From: DATFMP01 sp035266845
Lineage (GTDB): Bacteria > SAR324 > JACQKK01
Reading direction: 5' to 3'
DNA: 64,000 bases
Assembly (NCBI GenBank): GCA_035266845.1
Contig: DATFMP010000090.1
Span: forward strand, 57,648 to 121,647
Each line of letters starts with the position of its first letter. Position 1 is the stretch's first letter. The translations under genes and the position numbers were made by a program. The notes under the pieces were generated by a model. That model searched no databases. It was not told where the DNA came from and saw only the letters and a program-made list of their open reading frames with translations. Positions 34,496-43,296 of the stretch are shown piece by piece.

Positions 34496-37288
34496 ATGCG
34501 CCCTGCCGACCCCGGACGTATCGACCCATCCGGTGAGGCGCCGCCCGAGGGCTCCGCTTTGCCGTCCCCGCCGGAGGCCGCGGAGCCACTGGAGCCCTGG
34601 CACGCTTGGCCTCTGGAAATCGTCTGCGAGCGGATGGATTGCGGCCTGGACGGCCTGAGCGCGGACGATGCGGCCCGGCGCCGGGAGCGCTACGGACCCA
34701 ACCGCCTGCCCGAGACGCCGCCGCGGCCCGGCTGGCGCATCTTCCTGCGCCAATTTCTCAGCCCGCTCATCTACATCCTGCTGGTGGCCGCGGGGATCTC
34801 CGTTGCGCTGGGCATGCTGGACGACGCCGGGTTCATCCTGGGCGTGTTGCTGCTCAATGCGATGATCGGCACCGCGCAGGAATCGCGAGCGGAGCGCGAG
34901 ATCCGCTCCCTGGGCAAGCTACTGGTGGTCAAGGCCCGCGTGCAGCGGGGCGGTCATACGCGGGAGCTTCCCAGCGAGGAGTTGGTGCCGGGCGACGTGG
35001 TGTGGCTGGAATCCGGCGTGCGCGTGGGGGCGGATATGCGGCTGCTGGAGGCCCACGGCCTGCGGGTGGACCAGTCCCTGCTCACCGGGGAATCCATGCC
35101 CGTGGAGAAGCTGCCCCGCGCCGCGCTGCCGGAGCCCCTGCCGCCCAGCGACCAAGCCAACATGGTGTTCTCCGGCTCCACGGTGTTCCAGGGCCGAGCG
35201 CGCGCGCTGGTAGTGGGCACGGGGCTGCGCTCGCAGGTGGGCTTGATCGCCCGCGGGCTGGAGCGCCAAGCGGCGATGAAGCCGCCCCTGTTGATCCGCA
35301 TGGAGCACTTCACGCGGGTCATCGCGCTGACCATCGGTGGGCTCTGCGTCGTCGTCTTCGGCGTGGGCCTGCTGCGGGGCACGCCCTGGCCCGCGATGCT
35401 GATGGCGGCCCTGGCGCTGTCGGTCTCTGCCATTCCGGAGGGCCTGCCCGTCGCGCTGACCGTGGCGTTGGCGCTGGGCGTCAAGCGCATGGCGCGCCGC
35501 AACGTGCTGGTGCGTCGCCTGGAGGCGGTGGAGGGGCTGGGCAGTTGCTCGGTCATCGGCTCGGACAAGACCGGCACGCTGACGGAGAACCAGCTTACGG
35601 TGGTGGCGGGCACCCTGGCCGGCGAAGGCTTCGACGTCACCGGCGGCGGCTACGTGCCCGAAGGCGAGGTGCGCTGCGGTCGCGTGACCCTGCACGCGGA
35701 ACAGCACCCGCTGCTGTACCGGCTGGTGCGCGCCGGTGCGCTGTGCAATGAAGCCACGCTGGCCCAGGAGGACAGCGCCTGGGCCTGGCAGGGCGATCCC
35801 ATGGACGTCGCTTTGCTGGCTCTGGCCATCAAGGCGGGCGCGGAGCCGGGCACGCTGCAGGAGCACCACCCCGGCACCAATGCCATCCCCTTCGAGCCGG
35901 AGCGGCGCTTCGCCGCGAGCTATCACCAGTCCGAGGGCGGGGGCCTGGTGCTGGTCAAGGGCGCGCCGGAGCGGGTGCTGGCGATGTGCGATACGCAATG
36001 GAATGCGGAGGCTACCGAGCGGCTGCCCCTGGTACCCGATACTGTGCACGGCTGGGTGCGCGACCTGGCCCTGCAGGGCTATCGCGTGATGGCCCTGGCC
36101 GAGCGGGAGGAGCCGCAACCGCTGCGGGGCGACGCCACCCCGCCGGAGCCCGCCGGGCTCACGCTGATTGGCTTGGTCGGCATGACGGACCCGCCTCGCG
36201 CGGGCGTGGCGGAGGCCGTAGCGGCCTGCCGCCGCGCGGGCATCCGCGTGGTGATGATCACGGGCGACCACCTGGACACGGCCTGGATCATCGCCCAGCG
36301 CGTGGGCATCGTGGCGCCCGGTGATGCGCTCGCGGGGGACAACGCCATCGATGGCGCGGCGCTGGACGCGCTTGCACCCGACGAGCTGCGCCGGCGCGTG
36401 GGGCGGCTGGCCGTGGTGGGCCGCGCCACGCCTACGGCCAAGCTGAACGTCGTGCGGGCTCTGCAGGAGAGCAGGGAGTTCGTGGCCGTGACCGGCGACG
36501 GGGTTAACGACGCGCCCGCCTTGCGCGCCGCGCACATTGGCGTGGCCATGGGCCGGGCCGGCACGGACGTGGCCCGCGAGGCGGCGGAGTTGGTCATCAC
36601 GGACGACGACTTCTCCAGCATCGTGGCCGGCGTGGAGGAAGGGCGCATCGCCTACGAGAACGTGCGCAAGGTGATCTACCTGCTGGTCTCCACGGGACTG
36701 GGCGAGGTGCTGGTGGTGCTGGCGACGTTGCTGGCAGGGCTGCCCGTGCCCTTCCTGCCGGCGCAGCTATTGTGGCTGAACCTCGTCACGAACGGCATCC
36801 AGGATGTGGCGCTGGCCTTCGAACCGGGCGAGGCGGGTATCCTGCGGCGCCCCCCGCGTCCCCCGCGCGAGCCGATCTTCAATCGCCTCATGTTGGAGCG
36901 CACGCTGCTTGCCTGCTGTGTGTTCGGCGGCGTGGGCTTCGCCTGGTACACTTGGCTGCTGCGCCAGGGCACGCCCGTGGACGAGGCCCGGGCGCTGCTG
37001 CTCAACCTGTTCGTGGTGTTCGAGATGTTCCACGCGGGCAACTCGCGCTCCGAGGTGCGCTCGCTGCTGCTGCTGAACCCGTTGGCCAATCCGCTGCTGT
37101 TTCTGGGCACGCTGTCGGCCATGGGTGTGCATTTGGCCGCGCTGCACGTGCCCTACATGCAGGCCGTGCTGCGGGCGGCGCCCCTCAGCCTGGGTCAATG
37201 GGGCACGCTGGCCCTGTTCGGCGCCAGCATCCTGCTCGTCATGGAGGCGCACAAGCTGCTGCGCCGGGTGTGGAATCGCCGGGAGTAG
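34496..37288 (+). CDS. P-type cation-transporting ATPase (type II, Ca2+-like)
   Basis: A 930-residue inner-membrane pump. An N-terminal cation-ATPase domain (ADDAARRRERYGPN) is followed by the actuator domain (LLTGESMPV), TM4 with PEGLP (SAIPEGLPVALTVALALG), the phosphorylation site D357 in SDKTGTLT, the nucleotide-binding (KGAPERVL) and hinge (TGDGVNDAPAL) motifs, and C-terminal TM5-TM10 with LWLNLVTNGIQDVALAFEPGE. PEGLP in TM4 and NLVTNG in TM6 place it among bacterial Ca2+-type P2A/P2B relatives; the ion is not certain, because TM6 has Gln-Asp where SERCA has Leu-Pro. A repeat copy follows. Confidence 0.9.
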   Translation: MRPADPGRIDPSGEAPPEGSALPSPPEAAEPLEPWHAWPLEIVCERMDCGLDGLSADDAARRRERYGPNRLPETPPRPGWRIFLRQFLSPLIYILLVAAGISVALGMLDDAGFILGVLLLNAMIGTAQESRAEREIRSLGKLLVVKARVQRGGHTRELPSEELVPGDVVWLESGVRVGADMRLLEAHGLRVDQSLLTGESMPVEKLPRAALPEPLPPSDQANMVFSGSTVFQGRARALVVGTGLRSQVGLIARGLERQAAMKPPLLIRMEHFTRVIALTIGGLCVVVFGVGLLRGTPWPAMLMAALALSVSAIPEGLPVALTVALALGVKRMARRNVLVRRLEAVEGLGSCSVIGSDKTGTLTENQLTVVAGTLAGEGFDVTGGGYVPEGEVRCGRVTLHAEQHPLLYRLVRAGALCNEATLAQEDSAWAWQGDPMDVALLALAIKAGAEPGTLQEHHPGTNAIPFEPERRFAASYHQSEGGGLVLVKGAPERVLAMCDTQWNAEATERLPLVPDTVHGWVRDLALQGYRVMALAEREEPQPLRGDATPPEPAGLTLIGLVGMTDPPRAGVAEAVAACRRAGIRVVMITGDHLDTAWIIAQRVGIVAPGDALAGDNAIDGAALDALAPDELRRRVGRLAVVGRATPTAKLNVVRALQESREFVAVTGDGVNDAPALRAAHIGVAMGRAGTDVAREAAELVITDDDFSSIVAGVEEGRIAYENVRKVIYLLVSTGLGEVLVVLATLLAGLPVPFLPAQLLWLNLVTNGIQDVALAFEPGEAGILRRPPRPPREPIFNRLMLERTLLACCVFGGVGFAWYTWLLRQGTPVDEARALLLNLFVVFEMFHAGNSRSEVRSLLLLNPLANPLLFLGTLSAMGVHLAALHVPYMQAVLRAAPLSLGQWGTLALFGASILLVMEAHKLLRRVWNRRE

Positions 37289-37470
37289 GGCGACAAGGCT
37301 TGTTCATCGGATGAGATCGGTGGCTCCAGGGGGCGCTCCCCCTTGGAACCCCGGCCAGGGAGCAAGCCCCCAGGACCCCATTCGTATTGGGGGTGCGGGG
37401 GCCTTCGGCCCCCGCATGGAGTTTCTTGTGCTTATGAGCGGCCCAGCTACATCAAAGGCACCTATCCAGA
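37286..37470 (+). repeat. multi-hairpin dispersed repeat, copy D (short-spacer form)
   Basis: Contains CCAGGGGG/CCCCCTTGG (37326-37346), GGGAGC..GCCCCC partial pairing, the core ATTCGTATTGGGGG and hairpin 3 GCGGGGGCC/GGCCCCCGC (37395-37415), then GAGCGGCCCAGC as a decayed hairpin 4. It lacks the approximately 45-nt spacer between hairpins 2 and 3 seen in copies A, B, C and E. It lies between the convergent ATPase and thiE genes. Confidence 0.8.
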
Positions 37471-37536
37471 GGTGTCACTCTGAGGCGCGCCGTGCGGGCT
37501 GAAGCATTCCGGAAGTGATGGTTTGGGCGGCCCGCG

Positions 37537-38163
37537 CTACAGCGAGCCGAGGGCGTCGTGAAAGGCCTGCAGCGCCTCCACGGGGTGCAGGGCGTTCCAG
37601 ATGGCCGAGATGGCCGAGACGCCATGGGCCCCGGCGTCCAGACAGGCGCGGGTGCGCTCCGGCGTGACGCCCCCGAGCGCGAAGATGGGCAGCGACGTGG
37701 CCCGGGCCACGCGCTCCAGGGCGCGCAGCCCCACGGGCTCGCCATAGCCGGCCTTGGAGGGCGTGTCGTAGATGGGGCCGAAGGTGACGAAGTCCGCGCC
37801 GGCCGCCTCGGCGCTGCGCACACCGGCCAGGGAGTGCGTGGAGACCCCGTAAAGCAGGGCATGGCGCAGCACGGGCGCGTGGCGCTCCAGCGGCAGGCTG
37901 TCGTTGCGCAGGTGGGTGCCGTCCAGGCGCAGGCTGAGCGCGATGTCCGCCCGGTCGTTGAGGAACAGCCATAGCCCCGCGCGCCGTTCGCCCAGGGTTG
38001 CCACCAGTTGCGCGGCATAGTCCGCCAGACCGAGCGGGGAGAGCGCCTTTTCGCGCACCTGCAGGGCGCGCAGCCCCGCCGCGGCGAGTTGCGGCAGCAC
38101 TTGCGGCGGCTTGTGCCGGGCGTTGGCGTGGTCGGTGATCAGGTAGAACTTGAACAGGAACAT
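37537..38163 (-). CDS. thiE: thiamine phosphate synthase
   Basis: A 208-residue TIM-barrel enzyme. It shows YLITDH at the first strand, LQVREK, LNDRADIA, GTHLRND (the family's DGVHLGQ position), GVSTHS, FGPIYDTPSK and FALGGVTPE. These match ThiE, which couples HMP-pyrophosphate to thiazole phosphate. Start ATG 38163 fits the barrel start. It is the last gene of thiS-thiG-thiE, 81 bases after thiG. The usual ThiE DxxHxGQ sequence is relaxed here (GTHLRN), so a TenI-like role remains possible. Confidence 0.88.
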   Translation of the reverse strand: MFLFKFYLITDHANARHKPPQVLPQLAAAGLRALQVREKALSPLGLADYAAQLVATLGERRAGLWLFLNDRADIALSLRLDGTHLRNDSLPLERHAPVLRHALLYGVSTHSLAGVRSAEAAGADFVTFGPIYDTPSKAGYGEPVGLRALERVARATSLPIFALGGVTPERTRACLDAGAHGVSAISAIWNALHPVEALQAFHDALGSL

Positions 38164-38244
38164 CGTCCGTCGGCGGCCCCGCCGCGCATCTGCGCGGGAT
38201 GGCACCGTCGCCTCGCTGGTTGCCGCGACAGCGCGCGGCGCGGT

Positions 38245-39036
38245 CTAGCCGGCCTTGCGGCGCGTATCGATGAGCCCTTCGCGCGGGCTGGAGGCGTCCG
38301 CGAAGTATTTGCGCGGGATGCGCCCGGCCAGGTGCGCTTGGCGGCCGGCCAGGCAGGCATGGCGCATGGCCTCGGCCATCAGCACGGGATCCTGCGCGTG
38401 GGCCACGGCTGTATCCGTCAGCACGGCGTCGCAGCCCATCTCCATGGCCAGGGCCACGTCCGAAGCGGTGCCCACGCCGGCGTCCAGGATCAGCGGCAGG
38501 CTCACCTTGGAGCGGATGATGGAGAGGTTGTACGGGTTGAGGATGCCCATGCCCGAGCCGATGGGCGAGCCCAGGGGCATCACGGCCACGCAGCCGATGT
38601 CCTCCAGCTTCTTGCAGGTGATCGGGTCGTCAATGGCGTAGGGCAGCACCTGGAAGCCCTTGCTCACCAGGATCTGCGCGGCCTCCAGCAGCTTTTCCGC
38701 GTCCGGATAGAGCGTATCCTCGTCCGCGATGATCTCCAGCTTGATGAAGTTGGTCTCCAGCGCTTCGCGGGCCAGCTCCGCCGTGATCACGGCATCGCGC
38801 ACGGTGTAGCAGCCGGCGGTGTTGGGCAGCAGGCGGAAGTTCTCGCGCCGCAGCAGGCTCACCAGGTTCTCGCCCGTGGGGTCGTCCAGGTTCACGCGGC
38901 GGATGGCCACCGTGATCAGCTCGGCACCGCTGGCTCGCAGGGCCTTGAGCATCACGTCGTGGTTGGGGTAGCGCGCGCTGCCCAGGATGAGCCGGGAGCT
39001 GAAGGTTTCGCTGCCGATCTTGAGGGGTTGATCCAT
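38245..39036 (-). CDS. thiG: thiazole synthase
   Basis: A 263-residue ThiG. The active-site Lys is in NFIKLEIIAD, and PNTAGCYT, MPLGSPIGSG and DAGVGTASDVALAMEMG are all in family position. It condenses deoxyxylulose 5-phosphate, dehydroglycine and ThiS-thiocarboxylate to the thiazole moiety of thiamine. ATG 39036 starts the family sequence; the longer frame upstream is spurious. It lies between thiS and thiE. thiO/thiH, thiF and thiC are not in the window. Confidence 0.95.
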   Translation of the reverse strand: MDQPLKIGSETFSSRLILGSARYPNHDVMLKALRASGAELITVAIRRVNLDDPTGENLVSLLRRENFRLLPNTAGCYTVRDAVITAELAREALETNFIKLEIIADEDTLYPDAEKLLEAAQILVSKGFQVLPYAIDDPITCKKLEDIGCVAVMPLGSPIGSGMGILNPYNLSIIRSKVSLPLILDAGVGTASDVALAMEMGCDAVLTDTAVAHAQDPVLMAEAMRHACLAGRQAHLAGRIPRKYFADASSPREGLIDTRRKAG

Positions 39037-39109
39037 GATGGCTGCACGCAGGTGAGGGTGGCGCTGCCGATGCTGCCCGGGGGCCTCGTCCCGGTCGCGC
39101 CGGGCGGGG

Positions 39110-39313
39110 CTACCCGCCGACGGTGGCGCGGACGATCTCCAATGCGTCATCCGCGTTCACGGTGGTTTGCGGCCAATCGGAGCGGCGCACCACCTCTCCG
39201 TTCAACAGCACCGCCACTCCGTTGTACGCCGGAAGGGCCAGCTCGGCCAGCAATTGTGGCAGTTGCAGCGGCCCCTGCACCTCGCGCGGCTCTCCGTTTA
39301 CGGTGATCTGCAT
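39110..39313 (-). CDS. thiS: sulfur carrier protein ThiS
   Basis: A 67-residue ubiquitin-fold protein ending in the required Gly-Gly (ATVGG), the site of adenylation and thiocarboxylation. The MQITVNGEP start and the VAVLLNGEVVRRSDW middle match ThiS. It donates sulfur to ThiG, encoded 73 bases downstream. ATG 39313 is preferred; an in-frame GTG nine bases upstream is possible. I looked for a TPP riboswitch in its leader and did not find the conserved CTGAGA element. Confidence 0.92.
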   Translation of the reverse strand: MQITVNGEPREVQGPLQLPQLLAELALPAYNGVAVLLNGEVVRRSDWPQTTVNADDALEIVRATVGG

Positions 39314-39434
39314 CCGATCCACATCGTGGCTTGCGAGCCCGGTGCCGACCCGAGGGAGCGGCGCGCGGGCTTGGTTCAGCAGAGTGCGGGTGCGGCGAGG
39401 ATCGCACGCCGCGCGGCTTGGGGCCTTTCCAGTC

Positions 39435-39464
39435 AGTATAACCCCCGTCCCGCCCGGATGGAAA
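39435..39464 (-). promoter_or_regulatory. sigma-70-type promoter of thiSGE
   Basis: On the minus strand TTTCCA (complement of 39459-39464), 18 bases, TATACT (complement of 39435-39440). Predicted start near 39428, giving a leader of about 115 nt before thiS. Confidence 0.45.
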
Positions 39465-39484
39465 CCCGGCGCGGACCTGCAAAA

Positions 39485-39513
39485 TTGGCAAAGCGGCCTT
39501 CTTGGGTTAGATT
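39485..39513 (+). promoter_or_regulatory. sigma-70-type promoter of the indolepyruvate-type oxidoreductase gene
   Basis: TTGGCA (39485-39490, 5 of 6), 17-base spacer, TAGATT (39508-39513). Predicted start near 39520, about 98 bases before ATG 39618. Confidence 0.5.
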
Positions 39514-39617
39514 GGGCGATGTCGAACTACACCCAAATCTGACCGAATTATATCCGCCTGCGACGGAACCCCAGCGCTTCGTCGCCGGGCCGCCCGCCTA
39601 CCGGCATGGAGGCTTCC

Positions 39618-42600
39618 ATGGCCAGCAAGACGTTCTCTCTGGATGACAAGTACACGCGCCGGGAGGGGCAGATCGCCATCACGGGCGTACAAGCGCTCGT
39701 GCGGCTGCCCATCGACCAGCACAAACGCGACCGCGATGCCGGCCTGCGCGTCGGGACGTTCATCTCCGGCTACCAGGGCTCGCCCTTGGGCGAACTGGAC
39801 AAGCACATCCGCATGGCCGGCCACCTGCTGCCCGAGCACGACATCGTGTGGCAGCCCGGCATCAACGAGGACATCGCCGCCACCGCCATCTACGGTTCGC
39901 AACTGCTGGAACAGTTCCCCCACGAGCGCTTCCACGGCGTGAACGGCATCTGGTACGGCAAGGCTCCCGGCGTCGACCGCACCGGCGACGCCTTCCGTCA
40001 TGCCCAGTACATCGGCACCTCCCGCCATGGCGCGGCGCTGGCGCTGGGTGGGGACGACCCGGCGTGCAAGAGCTCGACGATCCCCAGCGATTCCACCATG
40101 ACCTTCTACGACCTGTTCTTCCCGGTGCTCTACCCGGGGGATCCGCAGGAGGTGCTGGAACTGGGGCTGCACGGGCTGGCCATGTCGCGCTACAGCGGGC
40201 TGTGGTCCGCGCTGAAGATCGTCACCAACGTAGCGGATGGCGGGGCCGTCATCGACGTGCACCCCGAGATGGCCATGCCGAGGATTCCGGAACTGGAGAT
40301 CGACGGCAAGCCCTTCCAGAAAGTCCAGGACCCGCGCCTGATTCCGCCCTTCACGCTGGAGATGGAGCGGCAGATCTTCTACGAGCGCCTGCTCGCCGCG
40401 CAGGCCTATGCGCGCACCAACAAGCTGGACCGCATCATCGTGCGCAGCGGGAGCGACCGCATCGGCCTGGTTGCCGCGGGCAAGACGTTCAAGGACCTCA
40501 CGCAAGCGCTGCACCTGCTGGGCTTTGACGAGGAGGACCTGCGCCAAGCCGGCATCCGCATCTACAAGCTGGGCATGATCGCCCCCATCGAGCCGCAGGG
40601 GCTGTATGAGTTCGCGGATGGGCTGGAGGAGATCTTGGTGGTGGAGGAGAAGCGGGGCTTCAGCGAGACGCTGATCCGCGAGGCGCTCTACAACCGCCCC
40701 CGCCACCCCGCCGTGTACGGCAAGTACGACGAGGACGGCAAGCCGCTCTTCCCCATCCCGGGCGAGATGGGCGCGGATACCGTGGCCGGCGTGTTGGCGC
40801 GCTACCTGGCCAAGCGCCTGAACCGGGGCGATCTGCTGGAGCGCGTGCAGTGGCTGCAGGACATCGGCAAGCGCACCTACGAGCCGGTCATGCCACGCAC
40901 GCCGTACTTCTGCAGCGGCTGCCCGCACAACACCTCCACGCGCCTGCCCGAGGGCGACCTGACGGGCGGCGGCATCGGCTGCCACGCCATGGCCACGTAC
41001 ATGAACCGCGGCGTGATGTGGCTCACCCACATGGGCGGCGAGGGTGCGCCCTGGATGGGCTTGGCGCCCTTCACGGAAAAGTCGCACCTGTTCCAGAACG
41101 TGGGGGACGGCACCTACTACCACTCCGCCAGCAAGGCCGTGGAGGCCTGCATCGCCAGCGGCGTGAACATGACCTTCAAGCTGCTCTACAACAGCGCCTC
41201 GGCGATGACGGGCGGGCAGACTGTGGTGGGCGAGCGCACGCCGGTGGACATCGCGCACAAGTTGGTGACGGAAGGCGCCCGCGAGGTGGTGATCGTTCCG
41301 GAGCAGCTGGAGAAGTACCCCAAGCGGCGCATCGGCAGGAAGATCAGCGTGCGGCCCAAGGTGGAGTACAACCAGGTGATGCTGGAACTGCGCGAAAAGC
41401 CCGGCGTCAGCGTGATCATCTTCGACCAGCAGTGCGCCGCGGAAAAGCGCCGCCAGCGCAAGCGCGGCATCCTGCCCACGCCCAGCCAGCGCGTGTTCAT
41501 CAACGAGGCCGTGTGCGAGGGCTGCGGGGACTGCGGGGTCAAGTCCAACTGCCTTTCCGTGGTGCCGGTGGAGACGCCTTATGGGCGCAAGACGCAGATC
41601 CACCAGTCGTCCTGCAACATGGATTACTCGTGCCTGAAGGGGGACTGTCCGTCCTTCATGACGGTGGAGTTGGGCGAGGGCACCAAACTCGCCAAGCGCA
41701 AGGGCATGGCCGTGGCGCTGGAGGGCGAGCTGCCCGAGCCCGAGCACAAGGCCACCACGGAGCGGCCCTTCAAGACGATGCTGATCGGCATCGGCGGCAC
41801 GGGCGTCGTCACGGTGGACGCGCTGCTGGTGACCGCTGCCCTGATGGAAGGCAAGTACGCCTCCCATCTGGACCAGACCGGGCTGGCGCAGAAGGGTGGC
41901 GCGGTGCTGTCCAACTTCATCATCAGTGACAAGCCGGTGTCGGACGCCAACAAGATCGCCGCGGGCGAAGCGGACCTGTGCCTAGCCTTCGACATGCTGG
42001 CCACCGTGGCGCCGGATAACCTGAACCGCTTTGATTCCAAGCGCACGGTGGCCGTCGCCAACGTCTCCCAGATCAGCACCGCGGAGGTGGTGACCGACTT
42101 CCACAAGCACTTCCCGGAACTGGCGGCCCTGCAGGAGCGCCTGAACCGGTACACGGTGAAGGAGCGCAACGTATACCTGAACTCGGTGGCCATCACCGAG
42201 GCGTTGTTCGGCGACCATATGCCCAACAACGTGTTCCTGTTGGGCGTGGCCTACCAGTCCGGGCTACTGCCCCTCAAGGCCGAGTCCATCGACGCGGCCA
42301 TCGAGGCCAACCGCGTGGCCGTGGAGCAGAACCGCCTCGCCTTCGCCTGGGGCCGCAAGTACGTGTTGGATCGCGACTACGTGCTGAGCGTAATCCGCGG
42401 CGACCAGGAGCAGGCCGACCCCCGCACGCAGGCGCTGGACAAGCTGCGCCGTCACGCGCCAGCTCTGACGGCGGCCTATGAGCGGCTGGAGGCGCGCTTC
42501 CCGCAGGGTGGGCGCCTGGGCGAGATTCTACCCCCGCGCGTGGCCGATCTGCTGCTGTACCAGAACGAGGCCTATGCGGCGAAGTACCTGGACTCCGTGG

Positions 42601-43172
42601 GCCGCATCGCAGAGGCCGAGCAGGGCCGCACCGCAGGCCGCACGGCCCTGCGCGAGGCTGTGGCCACCTGGCTCTTCAAGCTGATGGCCATCAAGGACGA
42701 GTACGAGGTGGCGCGGCTGTGGCTGCAGGATCCCACCTGGGAGCGCGTGGCGGCACGGTACGACGGGCCGCTCAAGCGCTACGTGCACCTGCACCCGCCG
42801 CTGTTCCGGCAGTGGGGCCTGAACCGCAAGATCAAGCTGGGCGGCTGGTTCTTCCCCATGTTCCGCCTGCTGTACCGCATGCGGGCCATCCGCGGCAGCG
42901 TGGTAGACGTCTTCAACATGTCCCGTCACCGCCGCCTGGAGCACAGCCTGATCGGCTGGTATCGCGACTTGGTGGAGGGCCTGCTGCCTGACCTCACCCA
43001 CGAGAACCACGCCATTGCGGTGGCCATTGCCGAGGCGCCGGACGGCATCCGCGGCTACGAGGACATCAAGGAGCGCACGCTGGCGGAAACTCGCGACAAC
43101 GTGGCACAGCTTCGCGAGCGATTCCAGGCCAACCGCGACCGCGCCGCCACCACCGCGGCGGGGGGCGCCTAG
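39618..43172 (+). CDS. indolepyruvate-type 2-oxoacid ferredoxin oxidoreductase, fused form
   Basis: A 1184-residue fusion of the alpha/beta and gamma parts of 2-oxoacid:ferredoxin oxidoreductases. An N-terminal pyrimidine-binding domain (FISGYQGSPLGELD), a ThDP-binding domain with the GDGTYYHSASKA turn and an Fe-S region (CEGCGDCGVKSNC, then further Cys) precede a C-terminal gamma domain (IGGTGVVTVDALL) and an approximately 300-residue tail. It oxidatively decarboxylates aryl- or branched 2-oxoacids to acyl-CoA in aerobic proteobacteria. ATG 39618 follows GGAGG closely and is preferred over the ATG at 39606. It is monocistronic, ending at a strong terminator. Confidence 0.93.
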   Translation: MASKTFSLDDKYTRREGQIAITGVQALVRLPIDQHKRDRDAGLRVGTFISGYQGSPLGELDKHIRMAGHLLPEHDIVWQPGINEDIAATAIYGSQLLEQFPHERFHGVNGIWYGKAPGVDRTGDAFRHAQYIGTSRHGAALALGGDDPACKSSTIPSDSTMTFYDLFFPVLYPGDPQEVLELGLHGLAMSRYSGLWSALKIVTNVADGGAVIDVHPEMAMPRIPELEIDGKPFQKVQDPRLIPPFTLEMERQIFYERLLAAQAYARTNKLDRIIVRSGSDRIGLVAAGKTFKDLTQALHLLGFDEEDLRQAGIRIYKLGMIAPIEPQGLYEFADGLEEILVVEEKRGFSETLIREALYNRPRHPAVYGKYDEDGKPLFPIPGEMGADTVAGVLARYLAKRLNRGDLLERVQWLQDIGKRTYEPVMPRTPYFCSGCPHNTSTRLPEGDLTGGGIGCHAMATYMNRGVMWLTHMGGEGAPWMGLAPFTEKSHLFQNVGDGTYYHSASKAVEACIASGVNMTFKLLYNSASAMTGGQTVVGERTPVDIAHKLVTEGAREVVIVPEQLEKYPKRRIGRKISVRPKVEYNQVMLELREKPGVSVIIFDQQCAAEKRRQRKRGILPTPSQRVFINEAVCEGCGDCGVKSNCLSVVPVETPYGRKTQIHQSSCNMDYSCLKGDCPSFMTVELGEGTKLAKRKGMAVALEGELPEPEHKATTERPFKTMLIGIGGTGVVTVDALLVTAALMEGKYASHLDQTGLAQKGGAVLSNFIISDKPVSDANKIAAGEADLCLAFDMLATVAPDNLNRFDSKRTVAVANVSQISTAEVVTDFHKHFPELAALQERLNRYTVKERNVYLNSVAITEALFGDHMPNNVFLLGVAYQSGLLPLKAESIDAAIEANRVAVEQNRLAFAWGRKYVLDRDYVLSVIRGDQEQADPRTQALDKLRRHAPALTAAYERLEARFPQGGRLGEILPPRVADLLLYQNEAYAAKYLDSVGRIAEAEQGRTAGRTALREAVATWLFKLMAIKDEYEVARLWLQDPTWERVAARYDGPLKRYVHLHPPLFRQWGLNRKIKLGGWFFPMFRLLYRMRAIRGSVVDVFNMSRHRRLEHSLIGWYRDLVEGLLPDLTHENHAIAVAIAEAPDGIRGYEDIKERTLAETRDNVAQLRERFQANRDRAATTAAGGA

Positions 43173-43218
43173 AGCCAAGGGAGCGCTGCTGGCCCTCGCG
43201 CCATCGTGCGACGAAACG

Positions 43219-43264
43219 GCAAAGCCCGGCCGCCCCTGCGAGGGGGCGAGCCGGGCTTTGTGCT
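43219..43264. terminator. strong bidirectional intrinsic-type terminator
   Basis: AAAGCCCGGC (43221-43230) pairs with GCCGGGCTTT (43250-43259), and inside it CGCCCC pairs with GGGGCG around a 6-nt loop. Both arms are bordered by A- or T-rich ends (CAAAG..CTTTG), so it can act in both directions between the convergent oxidoreductase and malonyl-CoA decarboxylase genes. Confidence 0.75.
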
Positions 43265-43296
43265 TTCCGGGGTGTTGTCCGCGCCGCCGGTGGCCG

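Larger units (their letters stand above)
39314..39617. other. 304-base divergent intergenic region (thiS / oxidoreductase)
   Basis: Contains one promoter for each direction (39435-39464 minus, 39485-39513 plus) and two leaders of about 100-115 nt. The thiS leader contains GC-rich inverted segments but no TPP riboswitch signature. No gene seen. Confidence 0.5.

Noticed and set aside
39314..39428. TPP riboswitch in the thiSGE leader
   Set aside because: The predicted leader is long enough, but I could not find the conserved CTGAGA and ACCTGATC-type elements.
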